Positions 33,204 to 43,222 of a DNA stretch of 53,833 bases are shown here, in pieces. This DNA comes from a bacterium. GTDB lineage: Bacteria; Bacillota; Clostridia; Lachnospirales; Lachnospiraceae. Under the pieces are notes generated by a model. That model had not been told where the DNA came from, ran no database searches, and worked only from the letters and a program-made list of their open reading frames with translations. Location of the stretch: the NCBI GenBank assembly GCA_022774325.1, contig JALFNN010000070.1, positions 1 through 53,833 of the forward strand, in the 5' to 3' direction. Position 1 is the stretch's first letter; each line of letters begins with the position of its first letter. A program made the translations under genes and the position numbers.

Positions 33204-33238
33204 GAAAAGGCACGACTGTAGTCGTGCCTTTTCTTTTT
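33204..33238 (+). terminator. Strong terminator after GH127 gene
   Basis: GAAAAGGCACGAC and GTCGTGCCTTTTC pair perfectly around TGTA; TTTTT follows. Confidence 0.9.
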
Positions 33239-33612
33239 GGTATGTCATTGAGAGGTTTTTCCTCGTTGCCTTGCAGTCTTGTCTATATACAAAGCTGGGG
33301 AATGCTCCTCGAAAGAGGAAGTATATATAAATTGAGTTTTACCATCGCAGGATTATTCTTGGGGGAAACAATCGGCAATGATATAACTGCAACAGCAACC
33401 AATCGGTTTATACCTAATTGAAAAAATAAAAAAAGACGATATCCAACTTTCTTGGAAACCGTCCTTGGTTTATTGCTTTCGATTAAGTTGGTTACACTAT
33501 AACACTTTATTGTGATGGTGTCAATAAGCGAAATGCAAAAAAATGTATTTTTATAAATGCATACGGTTGGTGGGATTGTACCTAAAAAAATACAATATTT
33601 TTCGGAAAAGCC
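33239..33612. other. Intergenic region with possible gene remnant
   Basis: 374 bases without a convincing gene. A plus-strand frame ending at 33421 encodes a plausible-looking membrane-like tail (SFTIAGLFLGETIGNDIT), but it has no good start or ribosome site and starts inside the terminator; it may be the decayed end of a lost gene. The remainder is AT-rich. Confidence 0.35.
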
Positions 33613-33641
33613 TTGCAAATAAGAAAGATATCTTGTATACT
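33613..33641 (+). promoter_or_regulatory. Promoter of the S10 operon
   Basis: TTGCAA (33613-33618), 17-base spacer, TATACT (33636-33641). Transcription should begin near 33648. Confidence 0.8.
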
Positions 33642-33647
33642 GAAAAA

Positions 33648-33865
33648 GCTGTGACATGATAGCTGTGAAGCGTGAGGTTGCTGCCTGATATGGCAGGTTT
33701 TCCGTGGAGCGAATGTCAAGTTAGGAAACTGGCGACAAGTCACTGTACTGAATCATAACAGCCGCTGAGATGCGGTAACAACGTGTGAGTTTCTCACGAC
33801 ACACACGGGGAAGTGTACAGTCACCGCTTGTCGTACTGAGGTTTAAGTACGAAAAGGAGGCGACT
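33648..33865 (+). promoter_or_regulatory. Structured leader RNA of the S10 operon
   Basis: About 220 bases before rpsJ. Domain 1 is closed by TGACAT (33652-33657) with ATGTCA (33713-33718) and holds CTGCC/GGCAG. Domain 2 is a three-way junction: CGACAAG (33733-33739) with CTTGTCG (33827-33833) and ACTGTAC (33742-33748) with GTACAGT (33815-33821) enclose CCGC/GCGG (33762-33775) and CGTGTG/CACACG (33782-33807). TCGTAC (33831-33836) with GTACGA (33847-33852) next to the ribosome site competes with the closing helix, which suggests translational control by a ribosomal protein. Confidence 0.65.
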
Positions 33866-33871
33866 TTTTTT

Positions 33872-34189
33872 ATGGCAAGTCAAGTAATGAGAATCACATT
33901 GAAGGCATATGACCATCAGCTTGTTGATGCATCTGCCAAGAAAATCATCGAAACTGTAAAGAAGAATGGAGCACAGGTTAGCGGACCGGTACCGCTTCCG
34001 ACAAAGAAGGAAGTTGTAACAATCTTAAGAGCGGTTCACAAATACAAATACTCCAGAGAACAGTTCGAACAGAGAACTCATAAGAGACTGATTGATATCA
34101 TTGCACCGACACAGAAGACGGTTGATGCTCTTTCCAGATTGGAAATGCCGGCTGGTGTATATATTGATATCAAAATGAAAACAAAATAA
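33872..34189 (+). CDS. rpsJ: 30S ribosomal protein S10
   Basis: 105 aa from ATG 33872 (AAAGGAGG upstream); the frame can be opened earlier but this start gives the normal uS10 N-terminus [15 protein letters not shown]. The [10 protein letters not shown] loop that enters the 30S head and the [13 protein letters not shown] motif are intact. First gene of the S10-spc-alpha cluster. Confidence 0.98.
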   Translation: MASQVMRITLKAYDHQLVDASAKKIIETVKKNGAQVSGPVPLPTKKEVVTILRAVHKYKYSREQFEQRTHKRLIDIIAPTQKTVDALSRLEMPAGVYIDIKMKTK

Positions 34190-34263
34190 GAACACAGTAA
34201 TTCCTAAAATTTAGGATGAACATCAATCCGATGTTCCGCTGTAAATCACAGGAGGTAATTATA

Positions 34264-34944
34264 ATGAAGAAAGCTATCTTAGCTACAAAAGTCGGAATGA
34301 CTCAAATCTTCAACGAAGATGGAGTATTGACTCCGGTAACTGTTCTTCAGGCAGGTCCTTGTGTTGTGACACAGATCAAGACTGTTGAGAATGACGGTTA
34401 CAGTGCTGTTCAGGTTGGATTCGTTGACAAGAAAGAAAAGATCGTTAACGTGGACAAGAACGGAAAGAAAGAAATCGTGCATAGACACGGTGTTACAAAA
34501 GCTGAAAAAGGACATTTTGACAAAGCTGGCGTAACAGGAAAAAGATTCGTAAGAGAATTCAAATTCGAGAACGCTGATGAATATCAGCTGGCTCAGGAAA
34601 TTAAAGCTGACATCTTTGAGGCTGGCGACAAAGTTGACGCAACAGCAATTTCAAAGGGTAAAGGATTCCAGGGTGCAATCAAGAGACACAATCAGCACAG
34701 AGGACCTATGGCGCATGGCTCTAAATTCCATCGTCATGCAGGTTCAAACGGTGCTTGTTCTGACCCGAGCAAGGTATTCAAAGGAAAAGGAATGCCGGGA
34801 CACATGGGAGCAAAGAGAATTACAGTTCAGAACCTTGAAGTTGTAAGAGTAGATGCTGAAAACAACCTGCTCTTAGTAAAAGGTGCCGTACCGGGACCAA
34901 AGAAATCTTTAGTAACTATTAAGGAATCTGTAAAATCTATCTAA
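34264..34944 (+). CDS. rplC: 50S ribosomal protein L3
   Basis: 226 aa from ATG 34264 (GGAGGTAAT upstream; a longer frame reaches 34216 without a site). Typical start [15 protein letters not shown] and the [14 protein letters not shown] loop near the peptidyl transferase centre. Uses [13 protein letters not shown] where many bacteria have a shorter loop. 74 bases after rpsJ. Confidence 0.98.
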   Translation: MKKAILATKVGMTQIFNEDGVLTPVTVLQAGPCVVTQIKTVENDGYSAVQVGFVDKKEKIVNVDKNGKKEIVHRHGVTKAEKGHFDKAGVTGKRFVREFKFENADEYQLAQEIKADIFEAGDKVDATAISKGKGFQGAIKRHNQHRGPMAHGSKFHRHAGSNGACSDPSKVFKGKGMPGHMGAKRITVQNLEVVRVDAENNLLLVKGAVPGPKKSLVTIKESVKSI

Positions 34945-34974
34945 GATTTGCACTAGGAAAGGAGGAACACACAG

Positions 34975-35595
34975 ATGGCAAACGTATCTGTTTACAATAT
35001 CGAAGGCAAAGAAGTTGGTACAATCGAACTGAACGACGCTATTTTCGGTGTAGAAGTTAACGAACATCTTGTACACATGGCAGTTGTTAACCAGCTTGCA
35101 AATAATCGCCAGGGAACGCAGAAAGCGAAAACTCGTTCTGAAGTTTCCGGTGGTGGAATAAAACCGTGGAGACAGAAAGGTACCGGTCATGCGAGACAGG
35201 GATCTACAAGAGCTCCGCAGTGGACAGGCGGCGGCGTAGTATTCGCACCGGTTCCGAGAGACTATTCTTTCAAGATGAACAAGAAAGAAAAGAGAGCAGC
35301 TCTTAAGTCTGCACTTACTTCCAGAGTAGAAGAAAACAAATTCATCGTAGTTGATGAGATGAATTTTGATGAAATCAAGACAAAGAAATTCCAGGCAGTA
35401 TTAAACAACCTGTCAGTATCTAAAGCATTAGTTGTATTGGAAGATGGAAATGTGAATGCAGAACTTTCTGCAAGAAACATTGCTGATGTTAAGACAGCCA
35501 AAACAAATACAATCAATGTGTATGATATCCTGAAATACAACACAGTGATCGCTACGAAAGCTGCTGTTGAAGCGATTGAGGAGGTGTACGCATAA
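34975..35595 (+). CDS. rplD: 50S ribosomal protein L4
   Basis: 206 aa. The exit-tunnel loop ([25 protein letters not shown], residues about 60-85) is complete. L4 is an autoregulator of the S10 operon in E. coli; whether it binds the leader here is unknown. Stop shares a base with the L23 start. Confidence 0.98.
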   Translation: MANVSVYNIEGKEVGTIELNDAIFGVEVNEHLVHMAVVNQLANNRQGTQKAKTRSEVSGGGIKPWRQKGTGHARQGSTRAPQWTGGGVVFAPVPRDYSFKMNKKEKRAALKSALTSRVEENKFIVVDEMNFDEIKTKKFQAVLNNLSVSKALVVLEDGNVNAELSARNIADVKTAKTNTINVYDILKYNTVIATKAAVEAIEEVYA

Positions 35596-35894
35596 TGGCA
35601 AACGTTCAGTATTATGATGTAATCCTTAAACCGGTAATTACAGAAAAAACAATGGAGCTTATGGCTGATAAGAAATACACGTTCTTAGTTCACACAGAAG
35701 CTACAAAGAATCAGGTGAAAGAAGCTGTTGAAAAAATGTTCCCGGGAACAAAAGTTGCCGGAGTGAATACAATGAATCTTGATGGCAAGACAAAACGTCG
35801 TGGCATGACATTTGGAAAGACAGCGAAAACAAAGAAAGCGATTGTTCAGTTAACAGAAGACTCAGCAGAGATTGAAATCTTCCAGGGACTGTAA
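35595..35894 (+). CDS. rplW: 50S ribosomal protein L23
   Basis: 99 aa, normal size. It lies at the tunnel exit and is the docking site for SRP and trigger factor. [14 protein letters not shown] start and the [12 protein letters not shown] loop are typical. Overlaps rplD by one base (TAATG). Confidence 0.98.
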   Translation: MANVQYYDVILKPVITEKTMELMADKKYTFLVHTEATKNQVKEAVEKMFPGTKVAGVNTMNLDGKTKRRGMTFGKTAKTKKAIVQLTEDSAEIEIFQGL

Positions 35895-35962
35895 GAACAA
35901 ACTGATTAAACGGTGCAATTCCGTGACACTAATAATTAGAAGTAACGAAAGGAGATAGAGTA

Positions 35963-36805
35963 ATGGGAATTAAAACATACCGCCCATATACACCATCCAG
36001 AAGACATATGACCGGTTCTGATTTCTCAGAAATCACAAAGACAACTCCGGAAAAATCCTTAGTTGTATCTTTGAATAAGACAGCCGGACGTAACAATCAG
36101 GGTAAAATTACTGTAAGACACCGCGGAGGCGGAGTTAAGAGAAAATATAGAATTGTGGATTTTAAACGTAAAAAAGACGGAATCCCGGCTACTGTAATCG
36201 GAATTGAATACGATCCGAACAGAACAGCTAACATCGCATTGATCTGTTATGCAGACGGCGAGAAAGCATACATCCTTGCGCCGGAAGGACTTAAGGATGG
36301 AATGAAAGTTATGAACGGACCGGAAGCGGAAGTACATGTAGGAAACTGCCTGCCGCTCAGCTGCATCCCGGTTGGTACACAGATCCACAACATTGAGCTT
36401 CATCCTGGAAAAGGCGGACAGATGGTTCGTTCTGCAGGAAACAGTGCTCAGTTAATGGCTAAAGAAGGTAAATATGCAACACTTCGTCTTCCTTCAGGCG
36501 AAATGAGAATGGTTCCGATCGAATGCCGCGCATCAGTTGGTGTAGTTGGTAATGGTGATCACAACCTGGTAAATATTGGTAAAGCAGGACGTAAACGTCA
36601 TATGGGTATCAGACCTACAGTTCGTGGTTCTGTAATGAACCCGAATGACCATCCACATGGTGGTGGTGAAGGTAAGACTGGAATTGGTCGTCCGGGTCCG
36701 TGCACACCTTGGGGTAAACCGGCACTTGGCCTTAAGACTCGTAAGAAAAACAAACAGTCTAATAAGCTGATCATCAGAAGAAAAGACGGTAGAGGAATCA
36801 AATAG
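35963..36805 (+). CDS. rplB: 50S ribosomal protein L2
   Basis: 280 aa, usual length. Needed for peptidyl-transferase activity; the [20 protein letters not shown] loop with the conserved His is present near residue 230. Starts 68 bases after rplW with GAAAGGAGATAG. Confidence 0.99.
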   Translation: MGIKTYRPYTPSRRHMTGSDFSEITKTTPEKSLVVSLNKTAGRNNQGKITVRHRGGGVKRKYRIVDFKRKKDGIPATVIGIEYDPNRTANIALICYADGEKAYILAPEGLKDGMKVMNGPEAEVHVGNCLPLSCIPVGTQIHNIELHPGKGGQMVRSAGNSAQLMAKEGKYATLRLPSGEMRMVPIECRASVGVVGNGDHNLVNIGKAGRKRHMGIRPTVRGSVMNPNDHPHGGGEGKTGIGRPGPCTPWGKPALGLKTRKKNKQSNKLIIRRKDGRGIK

Positions 36806-36830
36806 TTAATTTTGAAGGAGGTTATAACCT

Positions 36831-37112
36831 ATGGCTCGTTCACTTAAAAAAGGACCATTTGCAGATGCAAGTCTGCTGAAAAAAGTGGAAGCAATGAACG
36901 CATCAGGAGACAAGGGTGTTATTAAAACATGGTCTCGCCGTTCTACAATCTTCCCGATTATGGTTGGACATACAATTGCAGTTCATGACGGAAGAAAACA
37001 CGTTCCGGTATATGTAACAGAGGATATGGTTGGACACAAACTCGGAGAGTTCGTTGCAACCAGAACCTACAGAGGACATGGAAAAGACGAAAAGAAATCC
37101 AAAGTTAGATAA
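36831..37112 (+). CDS. rpsS: 30S ribosomal protein S19
   Basis: 93 aa; begins [18 protein letters not shown], with the [20 protein letters not shown] core. Head protein contacting S13. Ribosome site GAAGGAGG. Confidence 0.99.
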   Translation: MARSLKKGPFADASLLKKVEAMNASGDKGVIKTWSRRSTIFPIMVGHTIAVHDGRKHVPVYVTEDMVGHKLGEFVATRTYRGHGKDEKKSKVR

Positions 37113-37143
37113 TATTTAACGTATTGAAAGGAGGTTTCATCCC

Positions 37144-37530
37144 ATGGCAAAAGGACATAGAAGTCAAATTAAGAGAGAAAGAAATGCAAATAAAGACACC
37201 AGACCATCAGCTAAGTTATCTTACGCTAGAGTCTCTGTTCAGAAAGCATGCTTCGTATTAGATGCCATCAGAGGTAAGGATGTACAGACAGCGCTTGGTA
37301 TTTTGACATATAACCCAAGATACGCTTCAAGCATTATAAAGAAATTATTAGAGTCAGCAATTGCTAATGCTGAAAACAACAATGGTATGAATGTTGAAAA
37401 CCTTTATATCGAGGAATGTTACGCAAATAAAGGACCAACAATGAAGAGAATCAGACCGAGAGCAAAGGGTAGAGCTTACAGAATCGAAAAGAGAATGAGT
37501 CATATTACACTTGTGTTGAATGAAAGATAA
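37144..37530 (+). CDS. rplV: 50S ribosomal protein L22
   Basis: 128 aa with a short basic N-terminal extension ([19 protein letters not shown]) before the standard [12 protein letters not shown]. The tunnel hairpin [19 protein letters not shown] is complete. 11 bases before rpsC. Confidence 0.98.
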   Translation: MAKGHRSQIKRERNANKDTRPSAKLSYARVSVQKACFVLDAIRGKDVQTALGILTYNPRYASSIIKKLLESAIANAENNNGMNVENLYIEECYANKGPTMKRIRPRAKGRAYRIEKRMSHITLVLNER

Positions 37531-37541
37531 GGAGGACAATC

Positions 37542-38198
37542 ATGGGACAGAAAGTTAATCCTCATGGCTTGAGAGTCGGTGTTATCAAAGACTGGGACTC
37601 AAAATGGTATGCAGAGAAAGATTTCGCTGATTACCTGGTAGAAGACCATAAAATCAGAGTATTTCTTAAAAAGAAATTATATAGTGCCGGTGTTTCTAAG
37701 ATTGAAATCGAAAGAGCATCTGACCGTGTGAAGATTATTATTTATACTGCTAAACCGGGTGTCGTAATCGGTAAAGGCGGTTCAGAGATTGAAAAAGTAA
37801 AAGCTGAACTTCAGAAAATGACGGATAAAAAAGTTATCGTTGATATCAAAGAAGTGAAGAGACCGGATAAGGACGCACAGTTAGTAGCTGAGAATATTGC
37901 ACAGCAGCTGGAAAACCGTATTTCATTCCGTCGTGCAATGAAGTCCTGCATGTCCAGAACTATGAAAGCAGGAGCGCTTGGTGTTAAGACTTCTGTATCA
38001 GGACGTCTTGGCGGAGCTGATATGGCTCGTACAGAGTTCTACAGTGAAGGAACGATTCCGCTTCAGACATTAAGAGCAGACATTGACTATGGCTTCGCTG
38101 AAGCAGACACAACTTATGGAAAAGTTGGTGTTAAGGTATGGGTATACAAAGGCGAAGTACTTCCAACAAAGGCTAGTAAGGAAGGGAGCGATAAATAA
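37542..38198 (+). CDS. rpsC: 30S ribosomal protein S3
   Basis: 218 aa; N-terminal KH domain with [13 protein letters not shown] and the S3 C-terminal domain ([18 protein letters not shown]). Part of the mRNA entry site. Overlaps rplP start by one base. Confidence 0.99.
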   Translation: MGQKVNPHGLRVGVIKDWDSKWYAEKDFADYLVEDHKIRVFLKKKLYSAGVSKIEIERASDRVKIIIYTAKPGVVIGKGGSEIEKVKAELQKMTDKKVIVDIKEVKRPDKDAQLVAENIAQQLENRISFRRAMKSCMSRTMKAGALGVKTSVSGRLGGADMARTEFYSEGTIPLQTLRADIDYGFAEADTTYGKVGVKVWVYKGEVLPTKASKEGSDK

Positions 38199-38635
38199 TG
38201 TTAATGCCAAAAAGAGTAAAACGTAGAAAACAGTTCCGTGGCTCCATGAAGGGTAAAGCATTAAGAGGAAACAAGATCACGAACGGTGAATATGGTCTTG
38301 TGGCAATGGAACCATGTTGGATCAAATCCAATCAGATCGAAGCTGCCCGTATTGCTATGACACGTTACATCAAGCGTGGTGGTAAAGTTTGGATTAAGAT
38401 TTTCCCGGATAAACCAGTAACAACAAAACCGGCTGAAACTCGTATGGGTTCTGGTAAAGGAACTCTTGAATACTGGGTAGCAGTTGTTAAGCCAGGACGT
38501 GTTATGTTTGAGCTGTCAGGAGTACCTGAAGAAGTTGCAAGAGAAGCACTTCGTCTGGCTATGCACAAGTTACCATGCAAATGTAAAGTCGTTTCTCGTG
38601 CAGATTTAGAAGGCGGTGATAACAGTGAAAATTAA
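38198..38635 (+). CDS. rplP: 50S ribosomal protein L16
   Basis: 145 aa; [21 protein letters not shown] start; binds the tRNA A/P region. Residue 81 region ([12 protein letters not shown]) is typical. Its last 11 bases overlap the chosen rpmC start. Confidence 0.98.
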   Translation: MLMPKRVKRRKQFRGSMKGKALRGNKITNGEYGLVAMEPCWIKSNQIEAARIAMTRYIKRGGKVWIKIFPDKPVTTKPAETRMGSGKGTLEYWVAVVKPGRVMFELSGVPEEVAREALRLAMHKLPCKCKVVSRADLEGGDNSEN

Positions 38636-38828
38636 GACATTCGTAGAAGATTTAAAAGCAAAATCAGTTGCGGAGCTGAACGAAGAATTAGTAGCTGCTA
38701 AAAAGGAACTCTTTAACCTGAGATTCCAGAACGCAACAAACCAGTTAGATAATACAAGCAGAATCAAAGAAGTCAGAAAGAACATCGCAAGAATTCAGAC
38801 AGTGATTACTGAAAAAGGCAACGAATAA
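38625..38828 (+). CDS. rpmC: 50S ribosomal protein L29
   Basis: 67 aa from GTG 38625, which gives normal spacing from AAGGCGG; another GTG at 38616 abuts the site and would add three residues. Two-helix protein ([21 protein letters not shown]) at the tunnel exit. Overlaps rplP by 11 bases. Confidence 0.95.
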   Translation: MKIKTFVEDLKAKSVAELNEELVAAKKELFNLRFQNATNQLDNTSRIKEVRKNIARIQTVITEKGNE

Positions 38829-38866
38829 GCAGCGTAGCTTAGAGTGTTCTAGAAAGGAGCAAAACC

Positions 38867-39121
38867 GTGGAAAGAAACCTGAGAAAAACGAGAGTTGGTA
38901 AGGTTGTAAGCAACAAGATGGATAAGACAATCGTTGTTGCAGTAGAAGACCATGTAAAACATCCGCTTTACAATAAGATCGTAAAAAGAACTTATAAATT
39001 AAAAGCGCATGATGAAGAGAATAAATGCAATATTGGCGATAGAGTAAAAGTTATGGAAACAAGACCGTTATCGAAAGATAAGAGATGGAGACTTGTTGAA
39101 ATCGTAGAAGAAGTTAAATAG
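38867..39121 (+). CDS. rpsQ: 30S ribosomal protein S17
   Basis: 84 aa from GTG 38867 (AAAGGAGC upstream). OB-fold with [19 protein letters not shown] and [23 protein letters not shown]; normal length. Confidence 0.98.
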   Translation: MERNLRKTRVGKVVSNKMDKTIVVAVEDHVKHPLYNKIVKRTYKLKAHDEENKCNIGDRVKVMETRPLSKDKRWRLVEIVEEVK

Positions 39122-39156
39122 TTTGGCTTTGAATAAGTATAAGGAGGTTTACCTGC

Positions 39157-39525
39157 ATGATACAGCAAGAAAGCAGATTAAAAGTAGCTGACAACACAGG
39201 TGCTAAAGAATTACTCTGTATCCGTGTATTAGGCGGTTCTACAAGAAGATATGCAGCAATCGGCGATGTGATCGTTGCGTCTGTTAAAGATGCAACACCA
39301 GGCGGCGTTGTTAAAAAAGGTGATGTAGTAAAAGCTGTTGTAGTTCGTACTGTAAACAGCACACGTCGTAAAGATGGTTCTTACATCAGATTCGACGAGA
39401 ATGCTGCAGTAATTATAAAAGATGACAAAAACCCAAGAGGAACTCGTATTTTTGGACCTGTAGCCAGAGAACTTCGTGAGAAACAGTTTATGAAAATTGT
39501 TTCCCTGGCTCCGGAAGTACTGTAA
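39157..39525 (+). CDS. rplN: 50S ribosomal protein L14
   Basis: 122 aa; [21 protein letters not shown] is the universal start; intersubunit bridge protein. 35 bases after rpsQ with AAGGAGG. Confidence 0.99.
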   Translation: MIQQESRLKVADNTGAKELLCIRVLGGSTRRYAAIGDVIVASVKDATPGGVVKKGDVVKAVVVRTVNSTRRKDGSYIRFDENAAVIIKDDKNPRGTRIFGPVARELREKQFMKIVSLAPEVL

Positions 39526-39537
39526 GGAGGTTCGAAT

Positions 39538-39849
39538 ATGTCAACAATGAAGATCAAGAAAGGTGATACTGTTAAAGTAATCGCCGGAAAAGACAAAGAC
39601 AAAGAAGGCAAAGTAATCGCTGTTAATAAAAAAGACGGAACTGTCCTTGTGGAAAATGTTAACATGAGAACAAAACATACAAAACCGAGCGCTTCCAATC
39701 CGGAAGGTGGAATCATCCATCAGGAAGGACCGATCGATGCGTCCAACGTAATGTATGTGCACAAGGGAGAAGCCACAAGAGTTGGTTTTAAACTTGAAGG
39801 AGACAAGAAAGTTCGTTTTGCTAAATCAACAGGCGAAGTGATTGATTAA
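39538..39849 (+). CDS. rplX: 50S ribosomal protein L24
   Basis: 103 aa with a KOW motif ([20 protein letters not shown]) and [20 protein letters not shown]. Early assembly initiator of the 50S. 12 bases after rplN. Confidence 0.99.
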   Translation: MSTMKIKKGDTVKVIAGKDKDKEGKVIAVNKKDGTVLVENVNMRTKHTKPSASNPEGGIIHQEGPIDASNVMYVHKGEATRVGFKLEGDKKVRFAKSTGEVID

Positions 39850-39872
39850 TTCGAGGAAGGAGGTCCAGAGCT

Positions 39873-40412
39873 TTGAGTAGACTGAAAGAACAGTACCAGA
39901 ATGAGATCGTTGATGCAATGATCAAGAAATTTGGTTATAAGAATATTATGGAAGTGCCAAAACTCGATAAAGTTGTAATCAACATGGGTGTTGGCGAAGC
40001 AAAAGATAATGCAAAAGCATTAGACTCAGCAGTAGCTGATATGGAAAAAATTACCGGACAGAAAGCGGTTCTTACAAGAGCTAAGAAATCTGTTGCTAAC
40101 TTCAAAATCCGTGAAGGTATGGCAATTGGATGTAAGGTTACATTAAGAGGCGAGAAGATGTATGAATTCGTTGATCGTCTGATTAACCTTGCACTGCCGC
40201 GAGTTCGTGACTTTAGAGGAGTTAACCCGAACGCATTTGACGGAAGAGGAAATTACGCTCTTGGAATCAAAGAGCAGCTGATCTTCCCTGAAATCGAGTA
40301 CGATAAAGTGGATAAAGTAAGAGGTATGGATGTTATCTTCGTTACAACTGCAAGAACTGACGAAGAAGCTCGTGAATTATTAACACAGTTCAACATGCCA
40401 TTCACAAAGTAA
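39873..40412 (+). CDS. rplE: 50S ribosomal protein L5
   Basis: 179 aa from TTG 39873 with GGAGG upstream; the conserved [15 protein letters not shown] start follows at once. 5S rRNA-binding, [11 protein letters not shown] and [14 protein letters not shown] motifs present. First spc-type gene after the L14-L24 pair. Confidence 0.98.
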   Translation: MSRLKEQYQNEIVDAMIKKFGYKNIMEVPKLDKVVINMGVGEAKDNAKALDSAVADMEKITGQKAVLTRAKKSVANFKIREGMAIGCKVTLRGEKMYEFVDRLINLALPRVRDFRGVNPNAFDGRGNYALGIKEQLIFPEIEYDKVDKVRGMDVIFVTTARTDEEARELLTQFNMPFTK

Positions 40413-40425
40413 GGAGGAAATTTTC

Positions 40426-40611
40426 ATGGCAAAGACAGCAATGAAACTGAAACAGCAGCGCAAACAGAAATTCTCTACAAGAGAATACAATCGCTGCAGA
40501 ATCTGCGGACGTCCACATGCATATTTAAGAAAATATGGAATCTGCCGTGTATGCTTCCGTGAACTGGCATACAAGGGTGAAATTCCGGGCGTTAAGAAAG
40601 CAAGTTGGTAG
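40426..40611 (+). CDS. rpsN: 30S ribosomal protein S14, zinc type
   Basis: 61 aa. Zinc-binding form with [20 protein letters not shown], i.e. the short Firmicutes-type (rpsZ) rather than the zinc-free long form. 13 bases after rplE. Confidence 0.98.
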   Translation: MAKTAMKLKQQRKQKFSTREYNRCRICGRPHAYLRKYGICRVCFRELAYKGEIPGVKKASW

Positions 40612-40629
40612 AAAAGGAGGACAATCCAG

Positions 40630-41031
40630 ATGACTATGAGTGATCCAATTGCAGATATGCTTACAAGAATCCGTAATGCAAATACTGCAAAACATGATAC
40701 AGTTGATGTTCCGGCATCTAAAATGAAAATCGCTATTGCAGATATTCTTCTGAATGAGGGATATATTGCAAAATACGATATCGTAGAAGAAGGCAGCTTC
40801 AACACAATCCGCATCACATTAAAATACGGTGCAGATAAAAATGAGAAAGTTATTTCTGGTCTGAAGAAAATCTCTAAACCGGGTCTTCGCGTTTACGCTG
40901 GTAAAGACGAACTCCCGAAGGTACTCGGAGGACTTGGAACAGCTATTATTTCTACAAATCAGGGAGTCATTACTGATAAAGAAGCAAGAAAACTTGGCGT
41001 AGGCGGAGAAGTTCTTTGCTTTATCTGGTAA
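40630..41031 (+). CDS. rpsH: 30S ribosomal protein S8
   Basis: 133 aa; [16 protein letters not shown] start and [11 protein letters not shown]-terminus. Known spc-operon translational regulator in E. coli. A small hairpin, GAATGAG/CTCATTC (41054-41074), lies between it and rplF. Confidence 0.98.
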   Translation: MTMSDPIADMLTRIRNANTAKHDTVDVPASKMKIAIADILLNEGYIAKYDIVEEGSFNTIRITLKYGADKNEKVISGLKKISKPGLRVYAGKDELPKVLGGLGTAIISTNQGVITDKEARKLGVGGEVLCFIW

Positions 41032-41103
41032 TATAAAGTAGCAACTGAAAACAGAATGAGCACAGCACTCATTCCGAGAATGTAAGTGTAGGAGGTAAAA
41101 GGC

Positions 41104-41646
41104 ATGTCACGTATTGGAAGACATCCGGTAGCGATCCCGGCAGGTGTAACTGTTGAAATCGCAGAGAATAATGTAGTGACCGTTACAGGTCCAAAAGGAA
41201 CTCTCGTTAGAGAACTTCCGGTTGAAATGGAAATCAAAAAAGAAGGCGACGAAGTTGTAGTAACAAGACCGAATGACTTAAAGAAGATGAAATCTTTACA
41301 TGGTCTTACAAGAACTCTTATTAATAACATGGTGATTGGTGTAACAGAAGGTTATCAGAAAGTTCTTGAGATCAACGGTGTTGGTTACAGAGCAGCAAAA
41401 TCTGGAAATAAATTAACATTGAGTTTGGGATACTCTCACCCGGTTGAGATGGAAGATCCAGAAGGAATTGAAACGGTTCTTGAAGGACAGAACAAAATCA
41501 TCGTTAAGGGAATTAGCAAAGAAAAAGTTGGCCAGTATGCAGCTGAAATCAGAGATAAGAGAAGACCGGAACCTTACAAAGGTAAAGGTATCAAATATGC
41601 TGATGAAGTTATTAGACGTAAAGTTGGTAAGACTGGTAAAAAATAA
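41104..41646 (+). CDS. rplF: 50S ribosomal protein L6
   Basis: 180 aa, two repeated domains; [18 protein letters not shown] start and the [22 protein letters not shown]-terminal loop at the factor-binding site. Confidence 0.99.
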   Translation: MSRIGRHPVAIPAGVTVEIAENNVVTVTGPKGTLVRELPVEMEIKKEGDEVVVTRPNDLKKMKSLHGLTRTLINNMVIGVTEGYQKVLEINGVGYRAAKSGNKLTLSLGYSHPVEMEDPEGIETVLEGQNKIIVKGISKEKVGQYAAEIRDKRRPEPYKGKGIKYADEVIRRKVGKTGKK

Positions 41647-41665
41647 GTAAGGAGAGTGTGAACAA

Positions 41666-42034
41666 ATGGTTAGTAAAAAATCTAGAAGCGAAGTTCGTGA
41701 AAATAAGCATAGAAAATTACGCAACCGTTTCAGCGGAACAGCTGAAAGACCGCGTCTTGCTGTGTTTAGAAGTAATAATCATATGTATGCTCAGATCATT
41801 GACGATACTGTTGGAAATACTCTTGTCTCAGCTTCCACTCTTCAGAAAGATGTAAAAGCTGAACTGGAAAAGACCAACAACGTTGAAGCAGCAGCATACC
41901 TTGGAACTGTTATTGCAAAGAAGGCATTGGAAAAAGGTATTACAACAGTTGTATTTGACAGAGGTGGATTCATCTACCACGGAAAAATTAAAGCATTAGC
42001 AGACGCAGCTAGAGAAGCTGGTTTGAATTTCTAG
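41666..42034 (+). CDS. rplR: 50S ribosomal protein L18
   Basis: 122 aa; basic N-terminus and [20 protein letters not shown] and [22 protein letters not shown] motifs; 5S rRNA-binding. 19 bases after rplF. Confidence 0.99.
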   Translation: MVSKKSRSEVRENKHRKLRNRFSGTAERPRLAVFRSNNHMYAQIIDDTVGNTLVSASTLQKDVKAELEKTNNVEAAAYLGTVIAKKALEKGITTVVFDRGGFIYHGKIKALADAAREAGLNF

Positions 42035-42049
42035 TAAGGAGGCGCACAC

Positions 42050-42559
42050 ATGAAACAGGAACGTATTGATGCTAAACAGTTAGAACTTACCGAAAAAGTA
42101 GTATCAATTAAACGTGTTACCAAAGTTGTTAAGGGTGGTCGTAACATGAGATTCACAGCTTTAGTAGTTGTCGGAGATGGAAACGGCCATGTTGGTGCAG
42201 GTTTAGGAAAGGCAGCAGAAATTCCGGAAGCGATCCGCAAAGGAAAAGAAGATGCCATGAAGAAACTCATCACAGTAACATTAGATGAAAATGAAAGTAT
42301 TACACATGACTATATCGGAAAATTCGGAAGTGCTTCTGTACTTCTGAAGAAAGCTCCGGAAGGTACCGGTGTTATCGCTGGTGGACCGGCTCGTGCCGTT
42401 ATCGAGCTTGCCGGAATCAAGAACATTCGTACAAAATCTCTTGGTTCAAACAATAAGCAGAATGTAGTACTTGCTACAATCAATGGTTTAAGTGAACTGA
42501 AAGCTCCAGAAAAAGTAGCTAAACTTCGCGGAAAATCTGTTGAAGAGATTTTAGGCTAA
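42050..42559 (+). CDS. rpsE: 30S ribosomal protein S5
   Basis: 169 aa; N-terminal dsRNA-binding-like domain with [21 protein letters not shown] and [17 protein letters not shown]; affects decoding fidelity. 15 bases after rplR. Confidence 0.99.
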   Translation: MKQERIDAKQLELTEKVVSIKRVTKVVKGGRNMRFTALVVVGDGNGHVGAGLGKAAEIPEAIRKGKEDAMKKLITVTLDENESITHDYIGKFGSASVLLKKAPEGTGVIAGGPARAVIELAGIKNIRTKSLGSNNKQNVVLATINGLSELKAPEKVAKLRGKSVEEILG

Positions 42560-42573
42560 GGAGGAGATTACAG

Positions 42574-42756
42574 ATGGCAAATTTGAAAATCACATTAGTG
42601 AAATCTACAATCGGTGCTGTTCCGAAACATAAAAAAACAGTAGAAGCTTTAGGGCTGAGAAAAGTAAATAAAACAGTTGTATTGCCGGATAATGCTGCAG
42701 TCAGAGGAATGGTGCAGCAGGTAAGACATCTGGTAAAAGTTGAAGAAGAAGCATAA
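42574..42756 (+). CDS. rpmD: 50S ribosomal protein L30
   Basis: 60 aa; [25 protein letters not shown] and [13 protein letters not shown], the standard small uL30. 14 bases after rpsE. Confidence 0.98.
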   Translation: MANLKITLVKSTIGAVPKHKKTVEALGLRKVNKTVVLPDNAAVRGMVQQVRHLVKVEEEA

Positions 42757-42781
42757 ATCTTATAGATAAGGAGGTGTCACA

Positions 42782-43222
42782 ATGGACTTATCAAATTTAA
42801 GACCTGCTGACGGAGCAAAACATAGCGATAATTTCAGAAGAGGCCGTGGACACGGTTCAGGAAATGGTAAGACAGCCGGAAAAGGACACAAAGGTCAGAA
42901 AGCCCGTTCTGGAGCAACCAGACCAGGTTTCGAAGGTGGTCAGATGCCATTATACAGACGTATTCCTAAGAGAGGTTTCACATGCAGAAACTCTAAGACA
43001 ATCGTAGGAATTAATGTCAGTGCTTTAGAAGTATTTGAAAATGATTCAGTTGTTTCCGTTGAGACTTTGATCGAGGCAGGAATCGTTAAGAATCCTAGAG
43101 ATGGTGTTAAAATTCTTGGAAATGGAGAGTTAACCAAAAAGCTTACTGTTCAGGCAGATGCATTTAGTGCAGGTGCTGTAGAAAAGATTGAAGCAGTTGG
43201 TGGAAAAGCAGAGGTGATCTAA
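42782..43222 (+). CDS. rplO: 50S ribosomal protein L15
   Basis: 146 aa; glycine/arginine-rich N-terminal extension ([22 protein letters not shown]) and an intact C-terminal globular domain. Stop overlaps the secY start. Confidence 0.99.
   Translation: MDLSNLRPADGAKHSDNFRRGRGHGSGNGKTAGKGHKGQKARSGATRPGFEGGQMPLYRRIPKRGFTCRNSKTIVGINVSALEVFENDSVVSVETLIEAGIVKNPRDGVKILGNGELTKKLTVQADAFSAGAVEKIEAVGGKAEVI

Noticed and set aside
33224-33421. 65-codon protein gene
   Set aside because: Starts inside a terminator, no ribosome site, no recognised family; kept only as a possible remnant.
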